Origin: [Mycobacterium] crassicus
GTDB taxonomy: Bacteria > Actinomycetota > Actinomycetes > Mycobacteriales > Mycobacteriaceae
Assembly: GCF_020181615.1 (NCBI RefSeq)
Contig: NZ_CP084029.1
Coordinates: forward strand, 3,640,800-3,704,799
DNA length: 64,000 nt
Direction of reading: 5' to 3'
Below are positions 46,838 to 57,086 of this stretch, in pieces; positions within the stretch are counted from its first letter, which is position 1, and the number at the start of each line of letters is the position of its first letter. The notes beneath the pieces were generated by a model. It made no database searches and was not told the DNA's origin. It saw only the letters and a list, made by a program, of their open reading frames with translations. A program made the translations under genes and the position numbers.

Positions 46838-46864
46838 CTAGCACTCTATACCTGAGAGTGCTAG
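46838..46864 (-). promoter_or_regulatory. CIRCE element (HrcA operator)
   Basis: A perfect CTAGCACTC-N9-GAGTGCTAG, the operator of heat-shock repressor HrcA. A third half-site CTAGCACTC overlaps its right arm (46861-46869), so a shorter palindrome GAGTGCTAGCACTC also exists at 46856-46869. It lies about 143 bp upstream of the groES start, consistent with heat-induced transcription of groES-groEL1. Confidence 0.95.
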
Positions 46865-46976
46865 CACTCAAGGGTGGTCTGTGCCGTTATGCCGAGCGTG
46901 AACACCTCGCCGGCAACAGCACCCCCGGCGGTCACATCCCGACTCCCGCGGGCCCGTCAATGCGGCCGAAGGAAAT

Positions 46977-47043
46977 CTGCGCAGATATTTCTTCAGAAGA
47001 TAACTGCGCGTAAGATTTTCGACGATTCGTGAATAAAAATCTT
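46977..47043 (+). promoter_or_regulatory. AT-rich double dyad upstream of the PGRS gene
   Basis: Two inverted repeats in an unusually AT-rich stretch. The first, about 46977-47010, is imperfect (CTGCGCAGATAT... and ...ATAACTGCGCG around TTCTTCAGAAG). The second is AAGATTTT (47012-47019) with AAAATCTT (47036-47043). They lie 45-110 bp before the start of the PGRS protein and probably include its promoter and a regulator site. Confidence 0.45.
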
Positions 47044-47086
47044 CTTAGCAATACCTGATACATCCCTTTGGTCGGGGAGGTTGGCG

Positions 47087-50000
47087 ATGGCTGCTCAGCG
47101 TCGTCCGCAGCGCACTCGGTGGTCGCGCATCGCCGAGGCGCATCGCCGTCGGGCAGTCGGCCTGGTCGGGGTTTCCGGAGCGTTTCTGTCGTTCGGTCTG
47201 ATGCCGTTGGCCGCCGCGCCGGCCGCGCACGCCGACGATTTCGATGTGATGGTCGACCAGATCATCAATTCCCTTGTGGCACTGTTTAATCCAGGAACGA
47301 CATCGGATCCCGACGTCGCGGCGGCTGATCCGTTTGCGACGCTGGCGTGGCCCGCCGCGTCCTCGGATGATCCGATTCCGGTGTGGATCGATGAGGTGGT
47401 CTACCAGCCACTGCACACCCTGGAGCAGGACTGGATCACCAGCCCGGTCGGGAACGAAGTCGACAACGAGATCAACACCCTCACGGGTGTCTTCTTGATC
47501 GGCGACGGCGCCGACGGTACTGCCGCCCACCCCAACGGTGGAAATGGCGGATTGTGGTTCGGCGACGGCGGGGCCGGCTACGACCAGACCGAGGCCGGGC
47601 TGGCCGGCGGAAACGGCGGCAACGCCATCGGCACCGGCGACGGCGGGCACGGCGGGGATGGCGGGGCCGGCGCTGATGGCGGGGCCGGCGGCAACGCGGG
47701 CACCGTCGGCGACGGCGGGATCGGCGGTGACGGCGGCGCCGGCCTGGCCGGGATCAACGGGACCACCGGCACCGACGGCATCGGCGGCAATGGCGGTAGT
47801 GGCCTGGCGGGCGGGAACGGCGGGGCCGGTGGGCTGGGCGGATCGGTCGAAGGCCTGGGCGGTGCCGGCGGCCACGGCGGCGCCGGGGGTGCCGGGGGCG
47901 ACGGCAGCGACGGCCTGAACGGCGTCAACGGGTCCTTCACCCTGGGCGGAAACACCAGCGTCAACGGCGGTGACGGCCGGGGCGGCGGTGACGGCGGACA
48001 GGGCGGAGCCGGCGGGAACGGTGGTAACGGCGGCGGCGCCAGGAACGCCTTGGGCGTTGCGGGCCGCAACGGCGACGGCGGGGCCGGCGGATCCGGCGGC
48101 AACGCCGGCGCACCCGGCAACGGCGGCAACGGCGCCAGCGGCGGGATCATCGGCAACGGCGGAAACGGCGGAAACCCCGGCGATGCCGGTGCCGGCGGGG
48201 CCGGCGGTGCGGCGGGCACCGGCGGCCTGTCGGGCAGCGGCCAGAACGGCGGTGCCGGCGCGGACGGCGCCGCGGTCATCAGCGGGGGCAACGGCGGAAA
48301 CGGGGGAACCCCCAGCGTCGAGGGCAACGGCGGGACGGGCGGCAACGGCGGCTCGGTCGGCAACGGCGGCAACGGCGGCAACGGCGGCAACGGCGCCAAC
48401 GCCTTCAACGGCCGCGTCGGCAACGGCGGGGCCGGCGGAAACGGCGGCGCGACCGGCAACGGGGGCAACGGCGGAAACGGCGGCAACGGCATGGCCGGCG
48501 GAAACGGCACCGGCGGCGTCGGCCCGGGCGCATCAGGCGGCCGGGGCACCGGCGGTGGGACGGGCGGAACCGGCGGCGCCGGCGGCCTGGGTGGCTCGAT
48601 CTCGGGGCACGGCGGCGACGGCGGCACCGGCGGCCAGGGCGGGGCCGGCGGTAACGGCGGCAACGGGGTGGCCGGTGCGGCCGGTGTCTCGGGCACCGAC
48701 AACGGCGCCGGTCAGGCCGGCGGCAACGGCGGTAACGGGGGCAACGGTGGGTCCGGCGGGACCGGCGGCAAGGGCGGCGGGGTAGCCGACGGCGGGTCGG
48801 GCAGCGCGGGCCGCAACGGCGCCGGCGGGGTCGGCGGGGCCGGGGGTGACGCGGGTACGGCCGGCGACGGCGGTATCGGCGCGGCCGGCGTGGTGAACGT
48901 GGCAGGTTCCGGCGGCTTGCTCGGGGCCGGCGGTGACGGCGGCACCGGCGGCAACACCGGCAGTGCGGGTTCGGGCGGCGCGGGCGGCGCGGCCGGTACC
49001 GGCGGCTTGTCGGGCAGCGGCCAGGTCGGCGACACCGGCACGGTCGGCGCCGTGATCACCAGCGGCAATGGCGGCAACGGTGGGACCGGTTTCACCGCGA
49101 CCGCGACCGGGCAGACCGGCGGAACCGGTGGGGCCGGCGGCAACGGCGGCGACGGAGCCCGCGGCGGCGACGGTGGAGCCGGCGGAGCCAGTGGCGGCGT
49201 TGCCGCGGGCGGGTCGGGCCATGCCGGAGTCAACGGCGACGGCGGGGCCGGCGGCGTGGGCGGGAACGCCGGCAGACCCGGTAACGGCGGCAACGGCGCC
49301 GACGCCAACATCTTGTCCGGCAGCGGCGGCAACGGCGGCAACGGCGGCAACCCCGGCAGTGCCGGGGCCGGCGGCAATGGCGGCGCGGCCGGCAACACGG
49401 CCGGTTCCGGCGGCAGCACCGGGGCACACGGCGCTGCCGGCACCGCGGTCACCGGCGCGGCCGGCAACGGCGGTAACGGTGGGGCGGGCTTCAGCGCCAT
49501 TGTCCCGGGCGGCAACGGGAGCAACGGCGGCAACGGCGGCAACGGCGGGTCGGTCGGCAACGGCGGCAGCGGCGGGGCCGGCGGCAACGGCAAGGCCGGC
49601 ACTGTGGGCGCGCAGGGCAGCGACGGCGACGGCGGCACGGCCGGCAACGGCACCAAGGGCGGCGACGGCGGCAACGGCGGCAATGGCGGCCTGGGTGGCT
49701 CGACATCGGGTAACGGCGGGGCCGGCGGGGGCGGCGGTCTCGGCGGCAACGGCGGTGACGGTGGTCGCGGCGGCAACGGCGAGTCGGCCACCACTTTCAC
49801 CGATGCGCAGGCGGGAGGCACCGGCGGCAACGGCGGCATCGGCGGTCACGGCGGCGCCGGCGGCGCCGGCGGCACGGCCCTGGGGTCGGGCAACGGCGGG
49901 ACCGCCGGTAGCGGCGGCGGCGGCGGGCAAGGCGGCAACGGCGGGGTCGGCGGCATTGGCGGGCAGGGCAACGGTTCGCCCATCACCCCTGGCGCGGGCA

Positions 50001-50737
50001 GGAGCGGTGCCGGCGGCGCCGGTGGCCGCGGCGGTGCCGGCGGCGAGGGCAACGACGGCGGAACCGGCGGCTCGGCACTGGGGTCGGGTACCGGCGGTAA
50101 CGGCGGTCTGGCCGGCCCCGGCGGGGCCGCGGGAAACGGCGGTAACGGCGGTGCGCCCGGGGCCAATCCCGATACCGGGGCTAAAAACGGCGGCGGCAAT
50201 GGCGGCCCGGGCGGCACCGGCGGCCTAGGCGGCAATGGGGGCGCGGGCGGCTTCTCGAACTCCGGCCCCGCCGGCAACGGCGCCGCGGGCGGCACCGGCG
50301 GGGCCGGTGGTAACGCCGGCAACGCCGGTCCCGGTCGGCGCTTCCCCGACCTCCCCCTCACCGGCACTCCCGGCACCGGTGGTGCCGGCGGACAGGCCGG
50401 AGCCGGTGGCGTCTCCAACATCGGCAAGGGCGGCAACGGCGCCAACGGTGGCGAGGGCGGTAAAGGCGGGAACTCCGGCCTCTGCAACATGCCCAGTCTC
50501 TACGCCGACTCCCCGGGTGGCGACGGCGGGGCGGGCGGTGCCGGCAGCTCGGGCGGCTTCGGCCTACCGCGGGGCGCCAACGGCGTTACCGGCGCCCCGG
50601 GCGCCACGGGCCTCGACTACTACGACGCGTACGTCCAGGCGAGCGCGGTAGCGATGGACCAGGCCGAGCGGAGCAACCCGCTGGCGTCCTACAGCACCCT
50701 GCTCGGCATGGTGCGGGACATGATCTGCCCCAACTAG
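47087..50737 (+). CDS. PGRS-repeat surface protein with signal peptide, no PE domain
   Basis: A 1216-residue Gly/Asn/Ala-rich protein. Residues 1-50 are a signal peptide: a long basic region with RRR, a hydrophobic core [15 protein letters not shown] and the cleavage-type AAHA before DDFD. A linker of about 100 residues ([18 protein letters not shown]) precedes [15 protein letters not shown], the counterpart of the GRPLIGNGANG motif that opens the PGRS region of PE_PGRS proteins. About 1000 residues of GGXGGX repeats follow, then a non-repetitive end of about 80 residues with two Cys ([16 protein letters not shown]). The 110-residue PE domain is absent. GGGGAGG before ATG 47087 fixes the start. 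Confidence 0.9.
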   Translation: MAAQRRPQRTRWSRIAEAHRRRAVGLVGVSGAFLSFGLMPLAAAPAAHADDFDVMVDQIINSLVALFNPGTTSDPDVAAADPFATLAWPAASSDDPIPVWIDEVVYQPLHTLEQDWITSPVGNEVDNEINTLTGVFLIGDGADGTAAHPNGGNGGLWFGDGGAGYDQTEAGLAGGNGGNAIGTGDGGHGGDGGAGADGGAGGNAGTVGDGGIGGDGGAGLAGINGTTGTDGIGGNGGSGLAGGNGGAGGLGGSVEGLGGAGGHGGAGGAGGDGSDGLNGVNGSFTLGGNTSVNGGDGRGGGDGGQGGAGGNGGNGGGARNALGVAGRNGDGGAGGSGGNAGAPGNGGNGASGGIIGNGGNGGNPGDAGAGGAGGAAGTGGLSGSGQNGGAGADGAAVISGGNGGNGGTPSVEGNGGTGGNGGSVGNGGNGGNGGNGANAFNGRVGNGGAGGNGGATGNGGNGGNGGNGMAGGNGTGGVGPGASGGRGTGGGTGGTGGAGGLGGSISGHGGDGGTGGQGGAGGNGGNGVAGAAGVSGTDNGAGQAGGNGGNGGNGGSGGTGGKGGGVADGGSGSAGRNGAGGVGGAGGDAGTAGDGGIGAAGVVNVAGSGGLLGAGGDGGTGGNTGSAGSGGAGGAAGTGGLSGSGQVGDTGTVGAVITSGNGGNGGTGFTATATGQTGGTGGAGGNGGDGARGGDGGAGGASGGVAAGGSGHAGVNGDGGAGGVGGNAGRPGNGGNGADANILSGSGGNGGNGGNPGSAGAGGNGGAAGNTAGSGGSTGAHGAAGTAVTGAAGNGGNGGAGFSAIVPGGNGSNGGNGGNGGSVGNGGSGGAGGNGKAGTVGAQGSDGDGGTAGNGTKGGDGGNGGNGGLGGSTSGNGGAGGGGGLGGNGGDGGRGGNGESATTFTDAQAGGTGGNGGIGGHGGAGGAGGTALGSGNGGTAGSGGGGGQGGNGGVGGIGGQGNGSPITPGAGRSGAGGAGGRGGAGGEGNDGGTGGSALGSGTGGNGGLAGPGGAAGNGGNGGAPGANPDTGAKNGGGNGGPGGTGGLGGNGGAGGFSNSGPAGNGAAGGTGGAGGNAGNAGPGRRFPDLPLTGTPGTGGAGGQAGAGGVSNIGKGGNGANGGEGGKGGNSGLCNMPSLYADSPGGDGGAGGAGSSGGFGLPRGANGVTGAPGATGLDYYDAYVQASAVAMDQAERSNPLASYSTLLGMVRDMICPN
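47530..50560 (+). repeat. PGRS Gly-Gly-Asn/Ala coding repeat array
   Basis: Degenerate GGCGGCAAC/GGCGGGGCC-type triplet blocks in one frame encode GGNGGN and GGAGGA units over about 3 kb. Larger near-repeats occur, such as [12 protein letters not shown] near 48215 and 48995, so longer blocks were duplicated. The low-complexity DNA creates long false open frames on the opposite strand. It is a probable site of recombination and length variation. Confidence 0.9.
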
Positions 50738-50759
50738 CGCGGCGGCTACCCGCTTGACG

Positions 50760-51785
50760 TTACGTCACCTGCGCCCGGATGACCGGCAGGCCCGGGTTGG
50801 TGGCCACGTCCAGCGGCGACGGCGCCGCTCCGGCGGCGATCAGGTGCGCGGCGAACGACGCGATCATCGCCCCGTTGTCGGTGCACAGTCGCGGCGGTGG
50901 CACCCGCAGCGTCAAACCTGCTGCTGTACAGCGTTGTTCGGCGAGTTCCCGCAATCGCGAATTGGCGGCCACCCCGCCGGCGATCAGCAGCGTGCCGACC
51001 CCGAGGTCGGTGGCCGCACGCACCGCCTTGGCGGTCAACACGTCGGCGACCGACTCCTGGAAACCGGCTGCCACGTCAGCCGGCGAATAGTCCGGGGTCT
51101 TCTCGACGTAGCGGGCAACAGCCGTCTTGAGCCCCGAGAAGCTGAACACGTACGGGGCGTCGCGCGGGCCGGTCATCCCGCGTGGGAACGTGATCGCCTC
51201 GCGGTCCCCGGTGCGGGCCAGCTCGTCGAGCACCCGCCCGCCGGGGTAACCCAGCCCGAGCAGCCGGGCCACCTTGTCGTAGGCCTCCCCCGCTGCGTCG
51301 TCGACGGTGCTGCCCAGCTCGACGATCGGCTCCCCCAGCGACCGCACGTGCAGCAGGTGGGTGTGGCCGCCGGAGACCAGCAGGGCCACGCACTGTGGCA
51401 GCGGGCCGAACTCGTAGACGTCGGCGGCCAGGTGCCCGCCCAGGTGGTTGACGGCGTAAAACGGCACCCCCCAGGCCGCCGCATACGCCTTGGCCGCGGC
51501 CGCACCCACCAGCAACGCCCCCGCCAGGCCCGGCCCGATGGTGGCCGCCACGGCGTCGGGACGCCTGATGCCCGCCTTGTCCAGTGCCCGGCGCATGGTC
51601 GGACCGAGTGCCTCCAGATGTGCGCGCGACGCGATCTCGGGCACCACCCCGCCGAAGCGGGTGTGCTCCTCCACGCTGGAGGCCACCTCATCGGCGAGCA
51701 GCGTCAGGGTGCCATCGGCTTCCAGGCGGGTGATGCCGACACCTGTTTCGTCGCACGAGGATTCGATCGCCAGGACGACGGTCAT
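50760..51785 (-). CDS. tsaD: tRNA t6A synthase subunit TsaD
   Basis: A 341-residue Kae1/TsaD protein (Rv3419c, 344). The N-terminal ATPase motif is [12 protein letters not shown], and the metal-binding HXXXH is in [17 protein letters not shown] and [14 protein letters not shown] follow, with [10 protein letters not shown] and [11 protein letters not shown]. With TsaB and TsaE it transfers the threonylcarbamoyl group to A37 of ANN-decoding tRNAs. ATG 51785 overlaps the stop of the tsaB-rimI gene (ATGA). Last gene of the minus-strand run; the convergent PGRS gene ends 22 bp away. Confidence 0.95.
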   Translation of the reverse strand: MTVVLAIESSCDETGVGITRLEADGTLTLLADEVASSVEEHTRFGGVVPEIASRAHLEALGPTMRRALDKAGIRRPDAVAATIGPGLAGALLVGAAAAKAYAAAWGVPFYAVNHLGGHLAADVYEFGPLPQCVALLVSGGHTHLLHVRSLGEPIVELGSTVDDAAGEAYDKVARLLGLGYPGGRVLDELARTGDREAITFPRGMTGPRDAPYVFSFSGLKTAVARYVEKTPDYSPADVAAGFQESVADVLTAKAVRAATDLGVGTLLIAGGVAANSRLRELAEQRCTAAGLTLRVPPPRLCTDNGAMIASFAAHLIAAGAAPSPLDVATNPGLPVIRAQVT

Positions 51786-52864
51786 TTGATGGCCTCTCGT
51801 CGCATGGTGTAGGCGTCGGCGCCGTTGCGGTAGTAGCGTTTGCGCACGCCCATCTCGACGAACCCGACATCGCGGTACAACGCGATCGCCGGGGCGTTGT
51901 CGGTGCGGACCTCCAGATAGACCACCCCGCCGCCGGAGTAGTCCAGCAGGTCGGCCAGCAGCCGTCGACCGACACCGCGACCCTGGTGCGCCGGGTCCAC
52001 CCCGATGGTGTGCACCTCGAATTCGTATGGGGCGGTGCGCCCCAGCCGCGCGATACCGGCGTAGCCGACCAGGACGCCACCGACGCGGGCGCCGACGTAG
52101 TGGCTGTCGCGAGCGGCGATCGCCCGATGGAAGGCCTCGGCCGGCCACGGGTCATCACCGCCGAACAGCTGCGCCTCCAGTTCGGCGCAGCGTGGCGCAT
52201 CGGATTCGACCAGCGCGCCGAAGCTGACCGGAACGGCCGATGCCGGCGGCTTGGCGTCTGGCCGGCGCAGGTACAGCGGCACCGGCGCCGCCGGCTCGGC
52301 GCTCCAATCCCGCACCGCGGCAACCAGTCCCGCCGGATCCGGGCAGGAGATATCGAGCACCGGAAGGTCGAACAACTCGGCGTGCGCGGGTGAGCCCGCC
52401 ACCGCCACCGCGTCACCGGGGTCGACGTCCGCCGGGGCACCGACTCCCGGTCCGGCGGTCCGAACCCCGTCGCGGTAGCGCGCCCAGTAGACCTCGCGGC
52501 GCCGCGCGTCGGTGACCACCAGGGTCGCGCCGCTGGTGCGCACCCCGATCGCGTCCAGACTGCACACCCCGTAAACCGGGATGCCCAACGCGTGCCCGTA
52601 GGCGGCCGCGCTGGCCATCCCGACCCGCAGACCGGTGAACGGCCCCGGCCCGCAGCCCACCACCACCGCGCTCAGATCGGCCATGGTCAGCCCGGCATCG
52701 GCCAGGGCGGCCAGCACATTCGGGGTGAGTTGCTCGGCGTGCGCGCGAGCATCGTGCGTGACCCGCTCGGCCAGCACGGTGCGACGACCAACCTCGTCTA
52801 GGGCCACCAGGCCCGCGGTCACTGCGGGGGTGGCGGTGTCGATGGTCAGGATCGCCCGAGTCAC
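51782..52864 (-). CDS. tsaB-rimI: TsaB-RimI fusion protein
   Basis: One 360-residue frame contains two proteins that are separate in M. tuberculosis (Rv3421c and Rv3420c). Residues 1-210 are Tsa[11 protein letters not shown] start, [11 protein letters not shown] motif and [13 protein letters not shown] near the usual C-terminus. Residues about 220-360 are a GNAT acetyltransferase like Rim[36 protein letters not shown] (acetyl-CoA loop) and [20 protein letters not shown]. TsaB partners TsaD in t6A synthesis; RimI acetylates protein N-termini such as ribosomal S18. GTG 52864 overlaps the tsaE stop (GTGA). Fused forms occur in other actinobacteria. Confidence 0.92.
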   Translation of the reverse strand: MTRAILTIDTATPAVTAGLVALDEVGRRTVLAERVTHDARAHAEQLTPNVLAALADAGLTMADLSAVVVGCGPGPFTGLRVGMASAAAYGHALGIPVYGVCSLDAIGVRTSGATLVVTDARRREVYWARYRDGVRTAGPGVGAPADVDPGDAVAVAGSPAHAELFDLPVLDISCPDPAGLVAAVRDWSAEPAAPVPLYLRRPDAKPPASAVPVSFGALVESDAPRCAELEAQLFGGDDPWPAEAFHRAIAARDSHYVGARVGGVLVGYAGIARLGRTAPYEFEVHTIGVDPAHQGRGVGRRLLADLLDYSGGGVVYLEVRTDNAPAIALYRDVGFVEMGVRKRYYRNGADAYTMRREAIK

Positions 52865-53322
52865 GGTGTGTGCCACCGCCACGTCGCGGTGCGCGTCTCG
52901 GACTCCGAGCCACGGTCCAGCCGGATGTCCAGGTGTCGGTCCGAGAGCCGTTCGGCCAGTCCCTCGCCCCACTCCACGACGACGACGGCATCGTCGAGTT
53001 CGGTGTCGAGGTCCAGTGAGTCCAACTCCGCCAACAGATCCAGACTCGACTCGTCGAGCAGCCGGTACAGGTCGACGTGGATCATCGCCGGGGTGCCGGG
53101 CCGGCGCGGCCGGTGCTCACGGGCCAACACGTACGTCGGCGAGGTGACCGGACCATCGACATCCAGCGCCACGGCGATCCCCTTGGCCAGCACAGTTTTT
53201 CCCGCCCCGAGCGGGCCCGACAGCACCACCACGTCACCGGCCCGCAGCTGTCCGCCCAGCCGGGTTCCCAGCGCGACGGTGTCCTCGGCGGTGGCCAGGG
53301 TCGCTTCCTGCTGCTCAGGCAC
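52861..53322 (-). CDS. tsaE: tRNA t6A synthesis ATPase TsaE
   Basis: A 153-residue P-loop ATPase with Walker A SGPLGAGKTVLAKG, then TSPTYVLAREH, HVDLYRL and VVVEWGEGL, all diagnostic of the TsaE/YjeE family. It drives the TsaBD cycle in t6A formation. The start is GTG at 53322, overlapping the stop of the upstream alpha/beta hydrolase gene by 8 nt. The C-terminal 35 residues are rich in Arg, Asp and Glu. Confidence 0.94.
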   Translation of the reverse strand: MPEQQEATLATAEDTVALGTRLGGQLRAGDVVVLSGPLGAGKTVLAKGIAVALDVDGPVTSPTYVLAREHRPRRPGTPAMIHVDLYRLLDESSLDLLAELDSLDLDTELDDAVVVVEWGEGLAERLSDRHLDIRLDRGSESETRTATWRWHTP

Positions 53323-54418
53323 GGCGCCCCGCCTTCCGGCGCAGCCGACGGGTCAGCCCAACCCGGCGCGGCGTCGCCCGCTCCACTAACCGAACCAGCG
53401 CCTCGTCGATCACATCGGGCTCCTCCAACTGCACCAGATGCCCGGCCCCCGGGACGATCACCAGCTCGCAGTCCCACAGCGTGGCCGCCATCGCCCGCGA
53501 ATAGCCGGCCGGGGTGAGCAGGTCGTGATCGCCGCAGGCGATCAGGGTCGGGATGTCGGCCAGCGTTGCCAGCGCGGCACTTTCGTCGTGTACTTCGAGA
53601 GCATGCAGGAAACCCACCATGGTGGGGACCGGGGTGGCGTGCATCATCTCCTCGGAGAAGGCGACCACACTCGGGCTGATCTCGTCGGTGCCGTAGGAGG
53701 CGGCACGCAGGATCGGTGCGATCACCCGACGGGCCGCACCGCGGCCGCGGTGCACCAGCTTCGGCGCGTAACGCACGCTGAACTGCACCGCCTCCAGCGC
53801 CGGATTGCGCAGGATCTCACCCAACGGAGACCGTGAAACACCTTTGGCCGCAGACGATATCAGCGCCGCTCCGACGATCCGGCTGCCGTAGCGCTGGGGA
53901 AACTGCCGGGCGTGTGCCAGCACGGTCATGCCGCCCATCGAGTGCCCGACCAGCACCACCGGGCCACGCGGAACCGTCACCTGCAGCACCGCCTCCAAGT
54001 CGCGGCCGAGCCGCGGCACGGTATAGGTCTCCGGCGGGGCGGCGGCGGAGTCGCCGTGGCCGCGCTGGTCGTAGAAGACCATTCGGACCTGGTCGCCCCA
54101 TTCGGCGGTCAGCCGTGCTCGCTGAAAATGGAAAGACCCCATCCGCAGACAGAATCCGTGGGCGAACACCACGGTCAGCGGCGCGTCGCGCGGTCCGGTG
54201 TCGCGCACCGCCAGTTCGACGCCGTCGTCGGTGACCACCACTGAACTACGGTCGTGGTCCAGGACCTCGAAATCCTCTGCGACATAAGGGTCGTCGGCGG
54301 TGGTACGCCGGGTCACCGACCGGGCGATGGTGGTTCCGGCGATGGTGCCGACAGCGGCGATCCCGGCCGCGCCCGCCAGCAGGCCACCGGCCCGCCACCT
54401 GCGCCTCCTAGCCGACAT
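53315..54418 (-). CDS. Alpha/beta hydrolase with N-terminal membrane anchor
   Basis: A 367-residue protein. The basic start MSARRRRW is followed by a hydrophobic segment ([18 protein letters not shown]), so the catalytic domain is likely anchored and outside, or exported. The hydrolase has the oxyanion motif [21 protein letters not shown], the nucleophile elbow VGHSMGGM, an acid Asp in CGDHDLLT and His in [12 protein letters not shown]. The natural substrate is unknown (lipase, esterase or peroxidase-like branch possible). It overlaps alr by 11 nt and tsaE by 8 nt, so it is co-translated with cell-wall and tRNA-modification genes. Confidence 0.88.
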   Translation of the reverse strand: MSARRRRWRAGGLLAGAAGIAAVGTIAGTTIARSVTRRTTADDPYVAEDFEVLDHDRSSVVVTDDGVELAVRDTGPRDAPLTVVFAHGFCLRMGSFHFQRARLTAEWGDQVRMVFYDQRGHGDSAAAPPETYTVPRLGRDLEAVLQVTVPRGPVVLVGHSMGGMTVLAHARQFPQRYGSRIVGAALISSAAKGVSRSPLGEILRNPALEAVQFSVRYAPKLVHRGRGAARRVIAPILRAASYGTDEISPSVVAFSEEMMHATPVPTMVGFLHALEVHDESAALATLADIPTLIACGDHDLLTPAGYSRAMAATLWDCELVIVPGAGHLVQLEEPDVIDEALVRLVERATPRRVGLTRRLRRKAGRRA

Positions 54419-55568
54419 CGGCGCCGGCTCCCCGATACGTCCGGACGACCCGCCCGCGCGGACTGTTGACCACCTCGTAGTGGATTGTTCCCAGCGCATC
54501 GGCCCAGTCCTGGGCCAGCGGCTCCCCGGCCGCTCCCGACCCGAACAGCACGACCTCGTCCCCCTCGGCGACATCGACGGGTCCGGGACCGAGGTCGATC
54601 ACGAACTGGTCCATGCACACCCGCCCGACATTGCGCCGGCGCCGGCCGTTGATCAGCACGTCGAACCGTCCACCCAGCTGGCGGAACACCCCGTCGGCAT
54701 AGCCCATCGGCACCAACGCCACGGTGGTGTCGGCCGCCGCGACCCAGGTGTGCCCGTAGGAGACGCCCTCCCCCGCTTTGATCGAGCGAACAAACACCAC
54801 AACGGACTTCAGAGTCATGGCCGGAATCAAGCCCATGTCGCCGCGCTCCGGCATCGGACTCAGGCCGTAGACGGCGATCCCGGGACGGACCATGTCGTAG
54901 GCCAGGTCGGGCCGGGTCATCGCCGCGGCTGAATTGGCCAGGTGGGCAACCGGGAACTGGACGCCGTGTTCCCGGGCGGTCACCAGCATGTCGGAGAACC
55001 GCCCGGCCTGGATGTCGTTGACCGGGCTGTCGACCTCGTCGGCGCAGGCCAGGTGCGACATCAGCCCGCGCAACCGGATCGCGTCGTCGGCGACGGCGCG
55101 GCGCAGCGCGGTCAACAGCTCCGGGAAATCGGCGGCGCCGACCCCGTTGCGGTTCATGCCGGTGTCGGCCTTGACCGTCACAGTCGCGGTGCGGCCGGTG
55201 CGGTCCACCGCGTCGAGCAACTCCGCCAGTTGCCGCACCGAGGAGACCGCGATCTGGACGTCGGCCACCAATGCCGGGGCGAAGTCGGTACCCGGCCCGT
55301 GCAGCCATGCCAGCACCGGGGCGGTGATGCCCGCTGCGCGCAACGCCACGGCCTCGTCGACGGTGGCCACCCCGAGTTCGGCCGCACCGGCGGCCAGCGC
55401 CGCGCGGGCCACCTGGGCCGCGCCGTGACCGTAGCCATCGGCTTTGACCACGGCCATCAGCCCGGCGGCCCCGGCATGGTCGGCCAGCACCCGCACGTTG
55501 TGGGCGATGGCGTCCAGGTCCACCAGCGCTTGCGCGAGCAGGCCGGAAGTTCGGGATACGGCAGTCAT
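54408..55568 (-). CDS. alr: Alanine racemase
   Basis: A 386-residue fold type III PLP enzyme (Rv3423c). The PLP Lys is in [10 protein letters not shown] near residue 43. The second catalytic residue, Tyr, lies in GVSYGHTW from the opposite subunit; RPGIAVYG and [13 protein letters not shown] are conserved. It makes D-alanine for peptidoglycan and is the target of D-cycloserine. ATG 55568 is the first plausible start. It heads the tight group with hydrolase, tsaE, tsaB-rimI and tsaD. Confidence 0.95.
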   Translation of the reverse strand: MTAVSRTSGLLAQALVDLDAIAHNVRVLADHAGAAGLMAVVKADGYGHGAAQVARAALAAGAAELGVATVDEAVALRAAGITAPVLAWLHGPGTDFAPALVADVQIAVSSVRQLAELLDAVDRTGRTATVTVKADTGMNRNGVGAADFPELLTALRRAVADDAIRLRGLMSHLACADEVDSPVNDIQAGRFSDMLVTAREHGVQFPVAHLANSAAAMTRPDLAYDMVRPGIAVYGLSPMPERGDMGLIPAMTLKSVVVFVRSIKAGEGVSYGHTWVAAADTTVALVPMGYADGVFRQLGGRFDVLINGRRRRNVGRVCMDQFVIDLGPGPVDVAEGDEVVLFGSGAAGEPLAQDWADALGTIHYEVVNSPRGRVVRTYRGAGADVG

Positions 55569-55618
55569 GTCACCGTCAATTGTCCCAGAACCCGCGCGAT
55601 ACCCCCGCGCCCGCGCCC

Positions 55619-55670
55619 AGTGTGCGGTTCAGTTCACTCGACGGCCGTTATGCGAACCACAACGCACACT
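55619..55670 (-). terminator. Inverted repeat downstream of gadB (GAGTGTGCG family)
   Basis: Arms AGTGTGCG (55619-55626) and CGCACACT (55663-55670), with inner GGTTC/GAACC pairing. It lies 21 nt after the gadB stop and 50 bp before the alr start. On the minus strand it opens with TCGAGTGTGCG and closes with CCGCACACT, the same as the dyad after guaA. Confidence 0.65.
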
Positions 55671-55690
55671 CGACTCCAGACCGCCCCACA

Positions 55691-57076
55691 TCAGTGCGAG
55701 AAATGCTGCTGTTCGTCGTAGTGCCCGCCGGGTTTGACCCGGTCCAGGGCGGTCACCGACTTCATGATGTCGTCGAACAGCGCCCGGGCCAGATCCGCCG
55801 ACAGCCCCTCGCGCACCACGACTCGCAGCACCGCGACGTCCTCGGCGCCCTCGGGCATGGTGTAGGCCGGCACCTGCCAGCCGAAGGTGCGCAGCTCGTG
55901 GGACACGTCGAACTCGGTGTAGCCGCGATCCCCGGCCAGCCGGCAACTCACCACCGGGATCGCCGAACCGTCGCTGATGACCTCGAAATGCTCGGATGCG
56001 GCCAGCTGATGCGACAGCCAGCGCGCGGTGTCGGACAGGGTTCGCATCACCTCGGTGTAGCCGGCGCGGCCCATCCGCAGGAAGTTGTAGTACTGGCCGA
56101 CGACCTGATTTCCGGGCCGGGAGAAGTTCAGGGTGAAGGTGGGCATGTCGCCGCCCAGGTAGTTGACCCGGAACACCAGTTCGTCGGGCAGATAGTCGGC
56201 GGCCCGCCACACCACGAAGCCGATGCCCGGATAGGTCAGCCCGTACTTGTGGCCGCTGACGTTGATCGACACCACCCGCGGCAGCCGGAAGTCCCACTTG
56301 AGGTCGGCATGCAGGAACGGCACCACGAACCCGCCGCTGGCCGCGTCCACGTGGACCGGCACGTCCGGCCCGCCGCCGGCGGCGAGGGCGTCCAGCGCCG
56401 CGCAGATCGCCTCGATGGGCTCCAGTTCCCCGGTGTAGGTGGTGCCCAGGATGCCGACCACCCCGATGGTGTTCTCGTCGACGGCGCCGACGACCTGCTC
56501 GGGGGTGATCACATACCGGCCCTGCGCCATCGGCAGGTAGCGGGGTTCGACGTCGAAGTAGCGGCAGAACTTCTCCCACACCACCTGGACGTTGGAGCCC
56601 ATCACCAGGTTCGGGGTCCGGCCCTGCCAGTCCCCGATCTTTGCCCGCCAGCGCCACTTCATCGCCAGCCCGCCCAGCATCACCGCCTCGCTGGACCCGA
56701 CGGTGGACACCCCGATGGCGCTGGACGGGTCGTCGTCGCGCAGGTTCTCGGCATGGAAGAGGTCGGCGACCATCGACACGCAGCGCTGTTCGATGGCCGC
56801 GGTGGCCGGGTACTCGTCCTTGTCGATCATGTTCTTGTCGAACGACTCCGTCATCAGCGCCGACGCCTCGGGGTCCATCCAGGTGGTGACGAAGGTGGCC
56901 AGGTTCAGCCGGGAACTGCCGTCGAGCATCAACTCGTCGTGGATGAAGCGGTAGGCGGTCTGCGGGTCCATCGGATCGTCGGGCAACCGCAACGCCGGGA
57001 CCGGCGAGGTGAACATCCGGCCGGTGTAGGCCGGGGCGATGGTGTGCGCGGGCACGGACGGATGGGAATGGGTCAC
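55691..57076 (-). CDS. gadB: Glutamate decarboxylase
   Basis: A 461-residue PLP-dependent decarboxylase (Rv3432c, 460). The PLP-binding Lys is in SINVSGHKYGL; VSTVGSSEAVMLGG and HVDAASGGFVVPF form the cofactor pocket; the C-terminus ends HYDEQQHFSH as in bacterial GadB, whose C-terminal His closes the active site at neutral pH. It converts glutamate to GABA and consumes a proton, supporting acid tolerance or the GABA shunt. It starts 10 nt after nnr. Confidence 0.94.
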   Translation of the reverse strand: MTHSHPSVPAHTIAPAYTGRMFTSPVPALRLPDDPMDPQTAYRFIHDELMLDGSSRLNLATFVTTWMDPEASALMTESFDKNMIDKDEYPATAAIEQRCVSMVADLFHAENLRDDDPSSAIGVSTVGSSEAVMLGGLAMKWRWRAKIGDWQGRTPNLVMGSNVQVVWEKFCRYFDVEPRYLPMAQGRYVITPEQVVGAVDENTIGVVGILGTTYTGELEPIEAICAALDALAAGGGPDVPVHVDAASGGFVVPFLHADLKWDFRLPRVVSINVSGHKYGLTYPGIGFVVWRAADYLPDELVFRVNYLGGDMPTFTLNFSRPGNQVVGQYYNFLRMGRAGYTEVMRTLSDTARWLSHQLAASEHFEVISDGSAIPVVSCRLAGDRGYTEFDVSHELRTFGWQVPAYTMPEGAEDVAVLRVVVREGLSADLARALFDDIMKSVTALDRVKPGGHYDEQQHFSH

Positions 57077-57086
57077 GACGACTCCT

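Noticed and set aside
47578..49930. Three long Pro/Ala-rich open frames on the minus strand opposite the PGRS gene
   Set aside because: They mirror the GGX repeats in reverse complement and have no start context, domains or normal composition; they are shadows of the repeat DNA.
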